Positions 44,792 through 55,880 of a stretch of DNA of 64,000 nt are shown here, piece after piece; positions within the stretch are counted from its first letter, which is position 1, and each line of letters begins with the position of its first letter. The translations under genes were made by a program, and so were the position numbers. This DNA comes from Balaenoptera acutorostrata (Eukaryota > Chordata > Mammalia > Artiodactyla > Balaenopteridae): NCBI RefSeq assembly GCF_949987535.1, contig NC_080078.1, forward strand, positions 47,022,207 to 47,086,206. The letters run 5' to 3'. Under the pieces are notes generated by a model. That model was not told the DNA's origin, ran no database searches, and saw nothing but the letters and a program-made list of their open reading frames with translations.

Positions 44792-47700
44792 CTAGGTTCC
44801 ACATACATGCATTAATATACGATATTTGTTTTTCTCTTTCTGACTTACTTCACTCTGTATGACAGTCTCTAGATCCATCCACGTCTCAACAAATGACTCA
44901 ATTTCGTTCCTTTTAATGGCTGAGTAATATTCCATTGTATATATGTACCACAACTTCTTTATCTATTCGTCTGTCGATGGGCATGTAGGTGGCTTCCATG
45001 ACCTGGCTGTTGTAAATAGTGCTGCAATGAACATTGGGATGCATGTGTCTTTTTGAATTATGGTTTTCTCTGGGTATATGCCCAGTAGTGGGATTGCTGG
45101 GTCATATGGTAATTCTATTTTTAGTTTTCTAAGGAATCTCCATACTGTTCTCCATAGTGGCTGTATCAATTTACATTCCCACCAACAGTGCAGGAGGGTT
45201 CCCTTTTCTCCACACCCTCTCCAGCATTTGCTGTTAGTAGATTTTCTGATGATGCTCATTCTAACTGGTGTGAGGTGATACCTCATTGTAGTTTTGATTT
45301 GCATTTCTCTAATAATTAGTGATGTTGAGCACCTCTTCATGTGCTTCTTGGCCATCTGTATGTCTTCTTTGGAGAAATGTCTATTTAGGTCTTCTGCCCA
45401 TTTTTGGATTGGGTTGTTTGTTTCTTTAATATTGAGCTACATGAGCTGTTTATATATTTTGGAGATTAATCCTTTGTCCGTTGATTCGTTTGCAATTATT
45501 TTCTCCCATTCTGAGGGTTGTCTTTTTGTCTTGTTTATGGTTTCCTTTGCTGTGCAAAAGCTTTTAAGTTTCATTAGGTCCCATTTGCTTATTTTTGTTT
45601 TTATTTCCATTACTCTAGGAGGTGGAGCAAAAAAGATCTTGCTGTGATTTAGGTCAAAGAGTGCTCTTCCTATGTTTTCCTCTAGGAGTTTTATAGTGTC
45701 TGGTCTTACATTTAGGTCTCGAATCCATTTTGAGTTCATTTTTGTGTATGGTGTTAGGGAGTGTTCTAATTTCATTCCTTTACATGTAGCTGTCCAGTTT
45801 TCCCAGCACCACTTACTGAAGAGACCATCTTTTCTCCATTGTATATTCTTGCCTCCTTTGTCATAGATTAGTTGACCATAGGTGCGTGGGTTTTTCAGGG
45901 AGTCTGATTCCTCCAGCTCCATTTTTTTCCCTCAAGACTGCTTTGGCTATTCGGGGTCTTTTGTGTCTCCATACAAATTTTAAGATTTTTTTGTTCTAGT
46001 TCCATAAAAAATGCCATTGGTAATTTGATAGGGATTGCATTGAATCTGTAGATTGCTTTGGGTAGTATAGTCATTTTCACAATATTGATTCTTCCAATCC
46101 AAGAACATGGTATATCTATCCATCTGTTGGTATCATCTTTAATTTCTTTCATCAGTGTCTTATAGTTTTCTGCATACAGGTCTTTTGTCTCCCTAGGTAG
46201 GTTTATTCCTAGGTATTTTATTCTTTTTGTTGCAATGGTAAATGGGAGTGTTTCCTTAATTTCTCCTTTAGATTTTTCATCATTAGCATATAGGAATGCA
46301 AGAGATTTCTGTGCATTAATTTTGTATCCTGCAACTTTACCAAATTCATTGATTAGCTCTAGTAGTTTTCTGGTGGCATTTTTGGGATTCTCTATGTATA
46401 GTATCATGTCATCTACAAACAGTGACAGTTCTACTTCTTCTTTTCCAATTTGTATTCCTTTTATTTCTTTTTCTTCTCTGATTACCGTGGGTAGGACTTC
46501 CAAAACTATGTTGAATTATAGTAGTGAGAGTGGACATCCTTGTCTTCTTCCTGATCTTAGAGGAAATGCTTTCAGTTTTTCACCATTGAGAATGATGTTT
46601 GCTGTGGGTTTGTCGTATATGGCCTTTATTATGTTGAGGTAGGTTCCCTCTATGCCCAGTTTCTGGAGAGTTTTTATCATAAATTGCTGTTGAATTTTGT
46701 CAAAAGCTTTTTCTGCATCTGTTGAGATGATCATATGGTTTTTATTCTTCAATTTGTTAATGTGGTGTATCACATTGATTGATTTGCGTATACTGAAGAA
46801 TCCTTGCATCCCTGGGATAAATCCCACTTGATCATGGTATATGATCCTTTTGATGTGCTGTTGGAATCTGTTTGCTAGTATTTTGTTGAGGATTTTTGCA
46901 TCTATATTCATCAGTGATATTGGTCTCTAATTTTCTTTTTTTGTAGTATCTTTGTCTGGTTTTGGTATCAGGGTGATGGTGGCCTCATAGAATGAGTTTG
47001 GGAGAGTTCCTTCCTCTGCAATTTTTTGGAAGAGTTTGAGAAGGATGGGTGTTAGCTCTTCTCTAAATGTTTGATAGAATTCATCTGTGAAGCCATCTGG
47101 TCCTGGACTATTGTTTATTGGAAGATTTTAATCACAGTTTCAATTTCATTACTTGTGATTGGTCTGTTCATATTTTCTATTTCTTCCTGGTTCAGTCTTG
47201 GAAGGTTATACCTTTCTAAGAATTTGTCCATTTCTTCCAGGTTGTCCATTTTATTGGCATAGAGTTGCTTGTAGTAGTCTCTTAGGATGCTTTGTATTTC
47301 TGTGGTGTCTGTTGTAACTTCTCCTTTTCCATTTTTAATTTTATTGATTTGAGTCCTCTCCCTCTTTTTCTTGATGAATCTGGCTAATGGTTTATCAATT
47401 TTGCCTATCTTCTCAAAGAACCAGCTTTTAGTTTTATTGATCTTTGCTATTGTTTTCTTTGTTTCTATTTCATTTATTTCTGCTCTGATCTTTATGATTT
47501 CTTTCCTTCTGCTTTTGGTTTTGTTTGTTCTTCTTTCTCTAGTTCCTTTAGGTGAAAGGTTAGATTGTTTATTTGAGATTTTTCTTGTTTCTTGAGGTAG
47601 GCTTGTATAGGTATAAACGTTCCTCTTAGAACTGCTTTTGCTGCATCCCATAGGTTTTGGATTGTCGTGTTTTCATTGTCATTTGTCTCTAGGTATTTTT

Positions 47701-48494
47701 TTATTTCTTCAGTGATCTCTTGGTTATTTAGTAACGTATTGTTTAGCCTCCATATGTTTGTGCTTTTTCCTTTTTTTCCCCTGTAATTTGTTTCTAGTCT
47801 CATAGCATTGTGGTCAGAAAAGATGCTTGATATGATTTCAATTTTCTTAAATTTACTGAGGCTTGATTTGTGACCCAAGATGTGGTCTATCCTGGAAAAT
47901 GTTCCATGCGCACTTGAGAAGAAAGTGTAATCTGCTGTTTTTGGATGGAATGTCCTATAAATATCAATTAAATCTATCTGGTCTATTGTGTCTTTTAAAG
48001 CTTCTGTTTCTTTATTTATTTTCATTTTGGATGATCTGTCCATTGGTGTAAGTGAGATGTTAAAGTCCCCCACTATGATTGTGTTACTGTCAATTTTCTT
48101 TTAAAGCTGTTAGCAGTTGCCTTATGTATTGAGGTGTTCCTATGTTGGGTGCATATATATTTCTAATTGTTATACCTTCTGCTTAGAATGATCCCTTGAT
48201 CATTATGTAGTGTCATTCCTTGTCTCTTGTAACATTCTTTATTTTAAAGTCTATTTTATCTGATATGAGTATTGCTACTCCAGCTTTCTTTTGATTTCCA
48301 TTTGCATAGAATATCTTTTTCCATCCCCTCACTTTCAGTCTGTATGTGTCCCTAGGACTAAAGTTGGTCTCTTGTAGACAGCATATATATGGGTCTTGTT
48401 TTTGTATCCATTCAGCAAGCCTGTGTCTTTTGGTTGGAGTATTTAATCCATTCACGCTTAAGGTAATTATCTATATGTATGTTCCTATGACCAT
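44792..48494 (-). pseudogene. L1 copy B ORF2 (endonuclease-reverse transcriptase), broken
   Basis: Same protein as in copy A, with different damage. A TAG replaces codon 8 (after MVIGTYI), so translation ends at once. The endonuclease has QETN instead of QETH but keeps [13 protein letters not shown] and an intact SDH motif. A 4-bp loss near 47515 and a 1-bp loss near 47128 shift the frame. RT motif A ([12 protein letters not shown]) is intact, while motif C reads FVDD instead of FADD, keeping both aspartates. A 95-bp deletion relative to copy A sits at 45891-45895. A Trp-to-stop change follows PTCPSTDE near 44963. The cysteine-rich end [18 protein letters not shown] is intact near 45195-45250. 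Stop: TAG at 44792-44794. Confidence 0.93.
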
Positions 48495-48552
48495 TTTCTT
48501 AATTGTCTTGGGTTTGTTTTTGTAGGTCCTTTTCTTCTGTTGTGTTTCCCAC

Positions 48553-49454
48553 TTAGAGAAGTTCCTTTAGCATTTGTTGTAGAGCTGGTTTGGTGGTGCT
48601 GAATTCTCTTAGCTTTTGCTTGTCTGTAAAGCTTTTGATTTCTCCATGGAATCTGAATGAGATCCTTGCCGGGTAGAGTAATCTTGGTTATAGCTTCTTC
48701 CCTTTCATCACTTTAAGTATATCATGCCACTCCCTTCTGGCTTGTAGAGTTTCTGCTGAGAAATCAGCTGTTAACCTTATGGGAGTTCCCTTGTATGTTG
48801 TCATTTTTCCCTTGCTGCTTTCAATAATTTTTCTTTGTCTTTAATTTTTGTTAATCTGATTACTATTTGTCTCCGCGTGTTTCTCCTTAGGTTTATTCTG
48901 TATGGGACTCGCTGCACTTCCTGGCCTTGGGTGGCTATTTTCTTTCCCATGTTAGGGAATTTTTCAGCTATAATCTCTTCAAATATTTTCTCTGGTCCTT
49001 TGTCTGTCTCTTTTCCTTCTGGGACTCCTATAATGTGAATGTTGTTGTGCTTAATGTTGTCCCAGATGTCTCTTAGGCTGTCTTCATTTCTTTTCATTCT
49101 TTTTTCTTTATTCTGTTCCACAGCAGTGAATTCCACCATTCTGTCTTCCAGGTCACTTATCTGTTCTTCTGCCTCAGTTATTCTGATATTGATTCCTTCT
49201 AGTGTAGTTTTCATTTCCGTTATTGTATTGGTCATCTCTGTTTGTTTGTTCTTTAATTCTTCTAGGTCTTTGTTAAACATTTCTTGCATCATCTCGATCT
49301 TTGCCTCCATTCTTTTTCCGAGGTCCTGGATCATCTTCACTATCTTTATTCTGAATTCTTTTTCTGGAAGGTTGCCTATCTCCACTTCATTTAGTTGTTT
49401 TTCTGGGGTTTTATCTTGTTCCTTCATCTAGTACATAGCCCTCTGCCTTTTCAT
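48553..49454 (-). pseudogene. L1 copy B ORF1 (RNA-binding chaperone), broken
   Basis: The ATG at 49454 opens MKRQRAMY and then a TAG (codon 9, CAG in copy A). A downstream ATG at 49427 opens 208 codons containing the acidic-basic N-terminus, the coiled coil (ITEAEEQISDLEDRM) and most of the RNA-recognition region (HIIGVPEGKETDKGPEKIF). A small deletion near 48802 then creates a TGA after KAAREK, cutting off the C-terminal domain. The true stop would be the TAA at 48553-48555. It is better preserved than ORF1 of copy A. Confidence 0.9.
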
Positions 49455-50355
49455 CTTGTCTATCTTTCTGTGAATGTGGTTTTTGTTCCACAGGCTGCAG
49501 GATTGTAGTTCTTCTTGCTTCTGCTGTCTGTCCTCTGGTGGATGAGGCTATCTAAGAGGCTTGTGTACATTTCCTGATGGGAGGGACTGGTGGTGGGTAG
49601 AGCTGACTGTTGCTCTGGTGGGCAGAGCTCAGTAAAACTTTAATCCCCTTGACTGTTGATGTGTGGGGCTGGGTCCCCTCCCTGTTGGTTGTTTGGCCTG
49701 AGGCAACCCAACACTGGAAACTACCTGGGCTCTTTGGTGGGGCTAATGACAGACTCTGGGAGGGCTCATGCCAAGGAGTACTTCCCAGAACTTCTGCTGT
49801 CAGTGTCCTTGCCCCACGGTGAGCCACAGCCACCACCCGCCTCTGCAGCAGACCCTCCAACACTAGCAGGTACGTCTGGTTCAGTCTCTATGGGGTCACC
49901 GCTCCTTCCCCTGGGTCCAGATGTGCACCCTACTTTGTGTGTGCCCTCCAAGAGTGGAGTCTCTGCTTCCCCCAGTCCTGTTGAAGTCCTGCAATCAAAT
50001 CCCCTAGGCTTCAAAGTCTGATGCTCTAGGAATTCCTCCTCCCATTGCCGGACCCCCAGGTGGGGAAGCCTGATGTGGGGCTCAGAACCTTCACTCCAGT
50101 GGGTGGACTTCTGTAGTATAAGTGTTCTCCAGTGTGAGTCACTCACCCAGCAGTTATGGGATTTGATTTTACTGTGACTGCGCCCCTCCTACCATCTCAT
50201 TGTGGCTTCTCCTTTGTCTTTGGATGTGGGGTATCTTTTTTGGTGAGTTCCCGTGTCTTCCTGTTGATGATTGTCCAGCAGCTAGTTGTGATTCTGGTGT
50301 TCTCGCAAGAGGGAGTGAGAGCACGTCCTTCTACTCCACCATCTTGGTTTCTCTC
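49455..50355 (-). promoter_or_regulatory. L1 copy B 5' UTR / internal promoter region
   Basis: About 900 bp from the 5' end to ORF1. The element-sense strand carries CCAAGATGG within the first 20 bases (plus-strand ccatcttgg at 50339-50347), matching the YY1 core that fixes the start site in human L1. Open frames here, such as 49552-49863 on the minus strand, are not known proteins. Confidence 0.7.
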
Positions 50356-50369
50356 TGGGTAACTGTTTT
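50356..50369. repeat. Target-site duplication, right copy (L1 B)
   Basis: Exact 14-bp repeat of 44552-44565. Confidence 0.92.
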
Positions 50370-50695
50370 GATGACAGCCTACAGTGGAGGATTTTGTCTC
50401 ATCAGGAAGTCAGGGAAGGCCTCCCTGGCATAATATCTGAAGGATAAGTAGGAGGTATCCACATGGGGAACAGGAAATATGTGTTCAAGACAACATGGGA
50501 ACAAACAAAAAGCCTTTGGTTGGTGGGGGCATGGCATATTTGAAAAACTAAAAGAAAGTGGTTGAAGGCACAGAGCCAAGAACAGGATGGTAAGGTAGAG
50601 GGAGGAAGGGCTTGCTGAATCTCTGTTCTAGAATTTGTATGGAGCTTTGTCCTAATCCTAAAAGCAAGAGGCAACAGAAGACAGTTGCTATCTTT
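50370..50695 (-). repeat. L2 LINE, right part, split by L1 B
   Basis: gtcagggaaggcctccctg, atctgaaggataagtagg, ggtatccacatggggaac, ggttgaaggcacagagcc, gagctttgtcctaatcc, aaaagcaagaggcaacag: L2 internal-to-3' text in the order expected after the left part. Confidence 0.65.
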
Positions 50696-52124
50696 CAAGT
50701 TTTTGATTTGTTTCTATAGAACACAGGTATGCACAAAGGCAATTCATTATATGATGGTAAGACCTGACCTTAAAAATAATTAGAAATAACCGAGGTAGCA
50801 CATACCTCAAACCAAGACCTGAACCATCCACTTTGAACAGGAGCATTTTTAAATTGGTTTCTAAGATTGCACACAATGGCAAACAAGTATTAGGGTCCAG
50901 TAAACATTATTTCCCACTATACCTGGTTCCTCAGAAAACTATCAGACTTGATCATACATATGTATCTGCAATCACATTTGGACTTAACCCTGAATAGTTA
51001 AAAACTGGAGGCAAATATTTAACTATGCGTCTTGAGAAACTATGCATGCTTGATTCTTGGGTCATTTTTTTAGTCTTTTCTAGCTAGAAGAATCAATACA
51101 ATTTGATGGCATTGCAGGCCCTTTGGTGATGTGCTAATCTTAGGAATCCTGAATTCTACCAACTTATCACTTGGGTTTCTTTAGGAAAAAACCATGCCAC
51201 GTGAGCTGCCGGACTGGTTGATTTGGCAGATGTAGAGGAGGTTGGCCACACTGAACACTTAACCAGTTAAGACAAACCCATCCAGTTTGTCTTCAGGGCT
51301 CTTGGGTAGGAAATCCTGACTCCAATTTCCAGACAGTTGAGAATTACATTTTTGTGTTTACCTAAGCTATAGGGGGGCTGTTGAGAAGGTCTGCTAGAGT
51401 TTGTCAAGTGGAGTTCCCGCAGAGCTGAGACTTGCAAAGCACATACCATCTGGAAAAGAAAATTTCTTTGGAAAGCAGATAATGTAAACATGCCAATGGG
51501 GAGGGTCACGGGGAGTGGATCCAGTAGCTGGTCTGTGCAGCAGCCAGCTGGGGATGGAGGAAGCTGAGAGGTAAATGCTGATACAATGATGGCTGGCCTG
51601 TGTGTCATCAGAACTCTTCATCATGACCCCCTGACCACTCTCCCTCCCCCCAAACACCATCATAGATCTCTGAAGAGAAGCCTCTAGACTGGACCACATA
51701 GAGAGGTCTCCAAACAGTAAGGCCCACTAGACAGATAACTCCCTTCTTACCCAATGGGTGATTCCAGCCCACAGCCAGCAATCTCTGGTATCAATAACAC
51801 AAAGAGGGGCATATAAGAATCAACTGCATACCAGGAAAGCAGTAACAGGTTAAAGAAGATTATGTCAAAATATCTAACTGGTCTCACCCCACACTCTATA
51901 AGCATAATCACAAGAAAAGGAGATGGCCAAGCACTGAGCAGCTTCGATAGGATTTGCTAAGTTTCACAGAATAAAATGGAAATGCTCAAGCAAGAAAAAA
52001 CGCTTTTGTGTCATCTACCCCTTTATTTTTAAAAAGCAATTTCAAGCATTATTTTAAATTTGTTTTTAATTAATTATTATTATTACTTAATTACTAATAT
52101 CGACACAGCAATGACTGCTGGTAG
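50696..52124. other. Single-copy DNA
   Basis: No gene or repeat family recognised. Minus-strand frames at 51267-51699 overlap one another and lack any domain. Confidence 0.45.
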
Positions 52125-52270
52125 CTCCTTTTGACAAATGAGGAAATAAAAGTTAAGAGAAAAATCTAGTGGTCATCCTTGGTCTACCTAAGGTCACAAA
52201 ACTAGTTGTTAGGACTCTGTTAAACTAGAGCCTGAGTCCCACACTAAGATGGTGTCTACTACAAAGAGCT
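52125..52270 (-). repeat. MIR SINE fragment
   Basis: acaaatgaggaaataaaagt, aaggtcacaaaactag, ttgttaggactctg, gagcctgagtcccacac: a degraded reversed MIR. Confidence 0.5.
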
Positions 52271-52962
52271 ATTTTTCTGTAACCCACTTAATTGTAAAGG
52301 CAACATAAATTGGATATTTTCTTTTTGCCATTAGAGTTTAAGCATATTTTTAAGAAGAAAAAGAAAAGTACCTCTCGCTTGTTTTTTTGTAAAGACTATC
52401 CGAAAACTGACCAGTCTGAAATGGTATTGATTTAAAGAAATGCAATTTCATGAAAACCAGCCACAGGTGCTTGGACCTGTTTTCACTCACCCCCTCAGCA
52501 ATCCACAGCTGAATTAGATTTCTCTGTGCCATCTCCTTAGTAAGCCCTATGATCTAACACTTGACAAAAATAGAAAGCAAGAGAAACAAAAGAACCAAAA
52601 GAATAGAAGAAGTCATGAATATTGCTGTGATTTTTTGAAAAATCCCATTTGCCAGGTTATTGGGGCATCATCTAATACTAGAGGAATGGGATTATTTACT
52701 GGCTGTAATTGATTTTACTCAGCATAATTTCAAAATGTTCCCTGTAGCCATTCAGGGGTATTCATTCACTTATGCTTCTTGCCTTCCTTCTTTTTCTTGT
52801 CCTTTATTTTTTATTCTTAGCTGCCTGCAATTCTTTCTTTCTTCCTTCTTTCCGTTAGTCCTTCCTTTCTCTCTTCCATGCCAAGCAAGTAAACCAAAAA
52901 ACTGAAGAGGCAAAGTTTCCAAAATCAAATTGGAAAAATCTTTGTTTTACCATAGATTTACT
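52271..52962. other. Single-copy DNA with a pyrimidine-rich tract
   Basis: 52770-52880 is C/T-rich (ttctttctttcttccttc). No gene recognised. Confidence 0.45.
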
Positions 52963-52969
52963 TTAAAAA

Positions 52970-53000
<31 letters not shown>

Positions 53001-53060
53001 GTCCATGACAAAGTAAAGTAAGATTTTTACTATAAAAATGTATATATATATATATTTTTT
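52963..53060. repeat. Composite A-run and (TA)n microsatellites
   Basis: An A run (52965-52979), a TA run (52979-53000), a 28-bp non-repetitive string (53000-53027) that recurs exactly at 57497-57524, then a second TA run (53040-53056) and T run. Confidence 0.9.
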
Positions 53061-54205
53061 AATAAATTAATCCTTTTTTTTTCTAATCCGTGTATAGTCT
53101 CATTTTACTTTGGCTAAAACTTGGGAGCAAGATCCATTCTTGGGGTAGGACCAGGGCTATTATGTTTAATTAATTTAGGTATCTATACTTTCTCAGTCTT
53201 GTGAAATGAGTTAGCCATTTGGGAGCAACTGCATGCTGTAGGGTTGGGGTGCATTTAGTCTATAGCCAGCCCTGGAAAACCCGCTCCCGGCTCCCTTTAG
53301 CTCTGGCACAGAGCCTGGGCTGGGGACCTCTCGCCAGCTGATCTTCGTTTACACTAAACCTCTCCCTTATTGGATAAAGGGGCCTGCAGCGCCAGCTCTG
53401 GGGTTTGGCCCAAATGATTCTAATTGTTCCCTTATCCAATATTCAGAGATAGGGCTCAGCCATTAGGCCCTTGGAAAGCAGTATACAAACGCTGGCTTGA
53501 TGGAGAAGGTTAGTAATAAGATACAGCTCTACTCTGTATGTCATACTTGAGGGATGCAAAAAAGATAACCATCCCTATTCTTGTTCTCACACATTTTATA
53601 GCTCGTACATGTTTATATTTCCTGCTTAAAATGTGCAAGGCAGAGCTGCAGCAATTCAAGACTCTGGAATTGATACAACATGACTCTCTGTATTTTACTT
53701 CAGGAACTAGTTAGCCTTGTTATCAAAAGGAGAAACGTTCTGCTTCTGACTACAGGCTACTCAGTTAAAATTAGGAAATGGATCACAATCGATTGATACT
53801 GCAACCTTAGCACCACTATGCATTAAAACGTTACCACCACCCCTCCCGCCCCCCGATAAAAACCCTACACCTTGCAACAGAAAGACTGTTGTGTATGAAA
53901 TGAAAGCGGTAGGAGAGTTAGATCAGCCACAGGGTTACTCTGAATAGGAGATGATTCAAGAGTTTCTTTTAAAATGGAGTTGGTGCCTTAACGATAACTT
54001 GCTAACATCCCCCGTTTATCACTAAATGATGGTAGAGATTTAATCCTCAACAAAGAGGAGCTGAAACAGAGCAGAAATCAAAGACGGAGAAACAAATGAC
54101 CTTTTCTTCTTTTGAACTGCTTGTTCTGTTTTATGTACAAAAGATGAGTGCCAGGTTCAGAAGTAAGCATTCCAGACTCTAGCGACACAACTGTGGTAAT
54201 GAAAA
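53061..54205. other. Single-copy DNA with an inverted repeat
   Basis: An inverted repeat with 13-15-bp arms lies at 53368-53382 and 53429-53441. No gene recognised. The segment around 53270-53480 is less AT-rich than its surroundings and could be conserved noncoding DNA. Confidence 0.45.
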
Positions 54206-54240
54206 GTGTGTGTGTGTTGTGTGCACGCGCACGTGCGTGC
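54206..54240. repeat. Alternating purine-pyrimidine tract (Z-DNA candidate)
   Basis: A GT run followed by gtgcacgcgcacgtgcgtgc, strictly alternating from 54218 to 54240, with several CpG steps and a CACGTG hexamer at 54230-54235. Confidence 0.85.
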
Positions 54241-54794
54241 TGGGAGGTTCTCAAATGTTTCCAGCATATGTTTTCTTTGACAGATTAAAATAATAAGAGA
54301 AAGTTGTGACATGAAAAAATACATCATTCTGCAAAATGTTGACATGACTTTTCCTATAGATCTTTTTTTTCTCTTGTGGTAGGTGGTGTAAGTTATACAA
54401 CTCTTAAAAAGTGCAAGGAAGCCTATGAATAACTTCTTTCAAATCTTTACGTCAGGGGAGCAACTTTTCAAAAGTGATTCTGAAGCCCAGGATCTTCTGC
54501 TCCCCACACCTAAACCCCAAACCACTTGTGAAAATTCAGCTTTTCAAACAAAGCCCAGCCCTATGGTTTCCAGCTGTCTATTTCTTGCCAAATGTCCTGA
54601 CATTCATGTAGTCAATCTGTAAATCAAAAGAGAAAGGAGAGGAAGATGCAAAAGGAGTGGAGAACTTAAAAATAAAATTCCTAAATATCTATTTATTCTA
54701 AAAGTGGGTATGTGTGCATATCAAGCTATCTCTGTATTTATCAGGGTTGTCCCATTTCACATCTAAGTATTAAACTACCCATCTATTCTCCCAA
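54241..54794. other. Single-copy DNA
   Basis: Nothing recognised. Confidence 0.4.
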
Positions 54795-54905
54795 CACACG
54801 CACACACCAAACAATATACACATGAATATGTACACACACAATGCACACAAATACATAACACACATGCACAACACACATATGTACAACACACACATACACA
54901 ATGTG
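54795..54905. repeat. CA-rich low-complexity sequence
   Basis: Degenerate CA/ATACAC repeats (acacacgcacacac, acacatgcacaacacac). They create a Cys/Val-rich minus frame that is not a gene. Confidence 0.85.
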
Positions 54906-55702
54906 TTTGAAGACACATATCCTTCAAAAAACTGAAATCTTTTCTTTTCCTCTGGCTTCACAGCATTTCTATTAACTGCTACCTAACTTGAGGCTTCAGG
55001 GAGTACATGTGGGAGCACAGTGACCTGAATCCCTTGGGCAGCCTCCACCTCCATCATCCCAGCTGGGGGTGGGGTCACCTTATTCCAGTATCTATAGTCA
55101 AGCTTTCACAATTAGATGCTCTATATGCAGTAAAGCATTGGTCTCATCTCTCAAGGACAGAGAGAGAGCTGGTGGCATTTTTCTTTCTGCCGCAGGTTAG
55201 TTAGGCTACAAGTGGTGCTAATTGGCACCGTTACAAGCTATGACATTTGTGAACTGCTGCCAAAGGGCAAGAGACAGATGTCTAACTGCCTTTTGTTCCT
55301 TGTGTAACATCAAACGGATGCCAAAGGAATCCTCTCCATTCTGACCCTGACAACTCCGGGCCAGCTTAGATGATGGATTTAACCACCTCCCCACCCCCTA
55401 TCCCATCATTTTGAAGGCAGTACTTTGAATCTGTTCAAACGTTGTGTGGGGAAAAAAAAAAATCACTTAAAGTGGAGGGGTGCTGGAGGAAGAGGGGAGA
55501 GATGCACACTTTGGAACGTAATTTTGTGCATAGGATTCTGAACTCCCATGTCCTCTGAGCTTTAGGCACCCCCAGTCCAGCATTTCCCAAAGGCCATGAA
55601 GAGTAATTGATAGCAGCACATTTTAAACTCTAGGGGGAAGCTCATGGCGTCCACATATTCACTCCATTCTAAAGAGAAGGAGGTCACCGTGGTAAGCGTG
55701 AA
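54906..55702. other. Single-copy DNA
   Basis: Nothing recognised. A poly-A run lies near 55451-55461. Confidence 0.4.
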
Positions 55703-55880
55703 GCTTCTATTACAGCACAGGGAACTCCACTCAGTGCTCTGTGGTGACCTAAATGGGATGGAAATCCAAAAAAGATGGGATATATGTATACGTATAGTGG
55801 ATTCACCTTGCTGTACAGTAGAAACTAACACAACATTGTAAAGCAACTATACTGCAATAAAAATTAATTTAAAAAAAAGA
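55703..55880 (+). repeat. Artiodactyl-type LINE-1 3' end
   Basis: acagcacagggaactccact, cagtgctctgtggtgacc, taaatgggatggaaatcc, gatatatgtatacgtatag, gctgtacagtagaaac, caacattgtaaagcaac, tatactgcaataaaaatt and a poly-A tail. It is strongly 5'-truncated (about 180 bp). Confidence 0.85.

Larger units (their letters stand above)
44566..50355 (-). mobile_element. LINE-1 copy B, near full length, inactive
   Basis: A minus-strand L1 of about 5.79 kb. Poly-A tail at 44566-44572, 3' UTR to 44791, ORF2 at 44792-48494, ORF1 at 48553-49454, and a 5' UTR of about 900 bp ending at 50355. A perfect 14-bp target-site duplication borders it, and the nick site on the plus strand reads TTTT/GA, close to the L1 endonuclease preference. 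The element-sense 5' end begins GAGAGAAACCAAGATGGTGG, so no 5' truncation is evident. It lies inside an L2 and in the same orientation as copy A, about 36 kb away. Both ORFs are dead. Confidence 0.96.

Noticed and set aside
49552..50146. Open frames of 100-126 codons in the L1 B 5' UTR
   Set aside because: Both strands carry them, and the equivalent region of L1 A does not preserve them as a protein.
52350..52532. 60-codon minus frame with a donor-like gtgagt
   Set aside because: No acceptor of matching quality and no recognisable protein.
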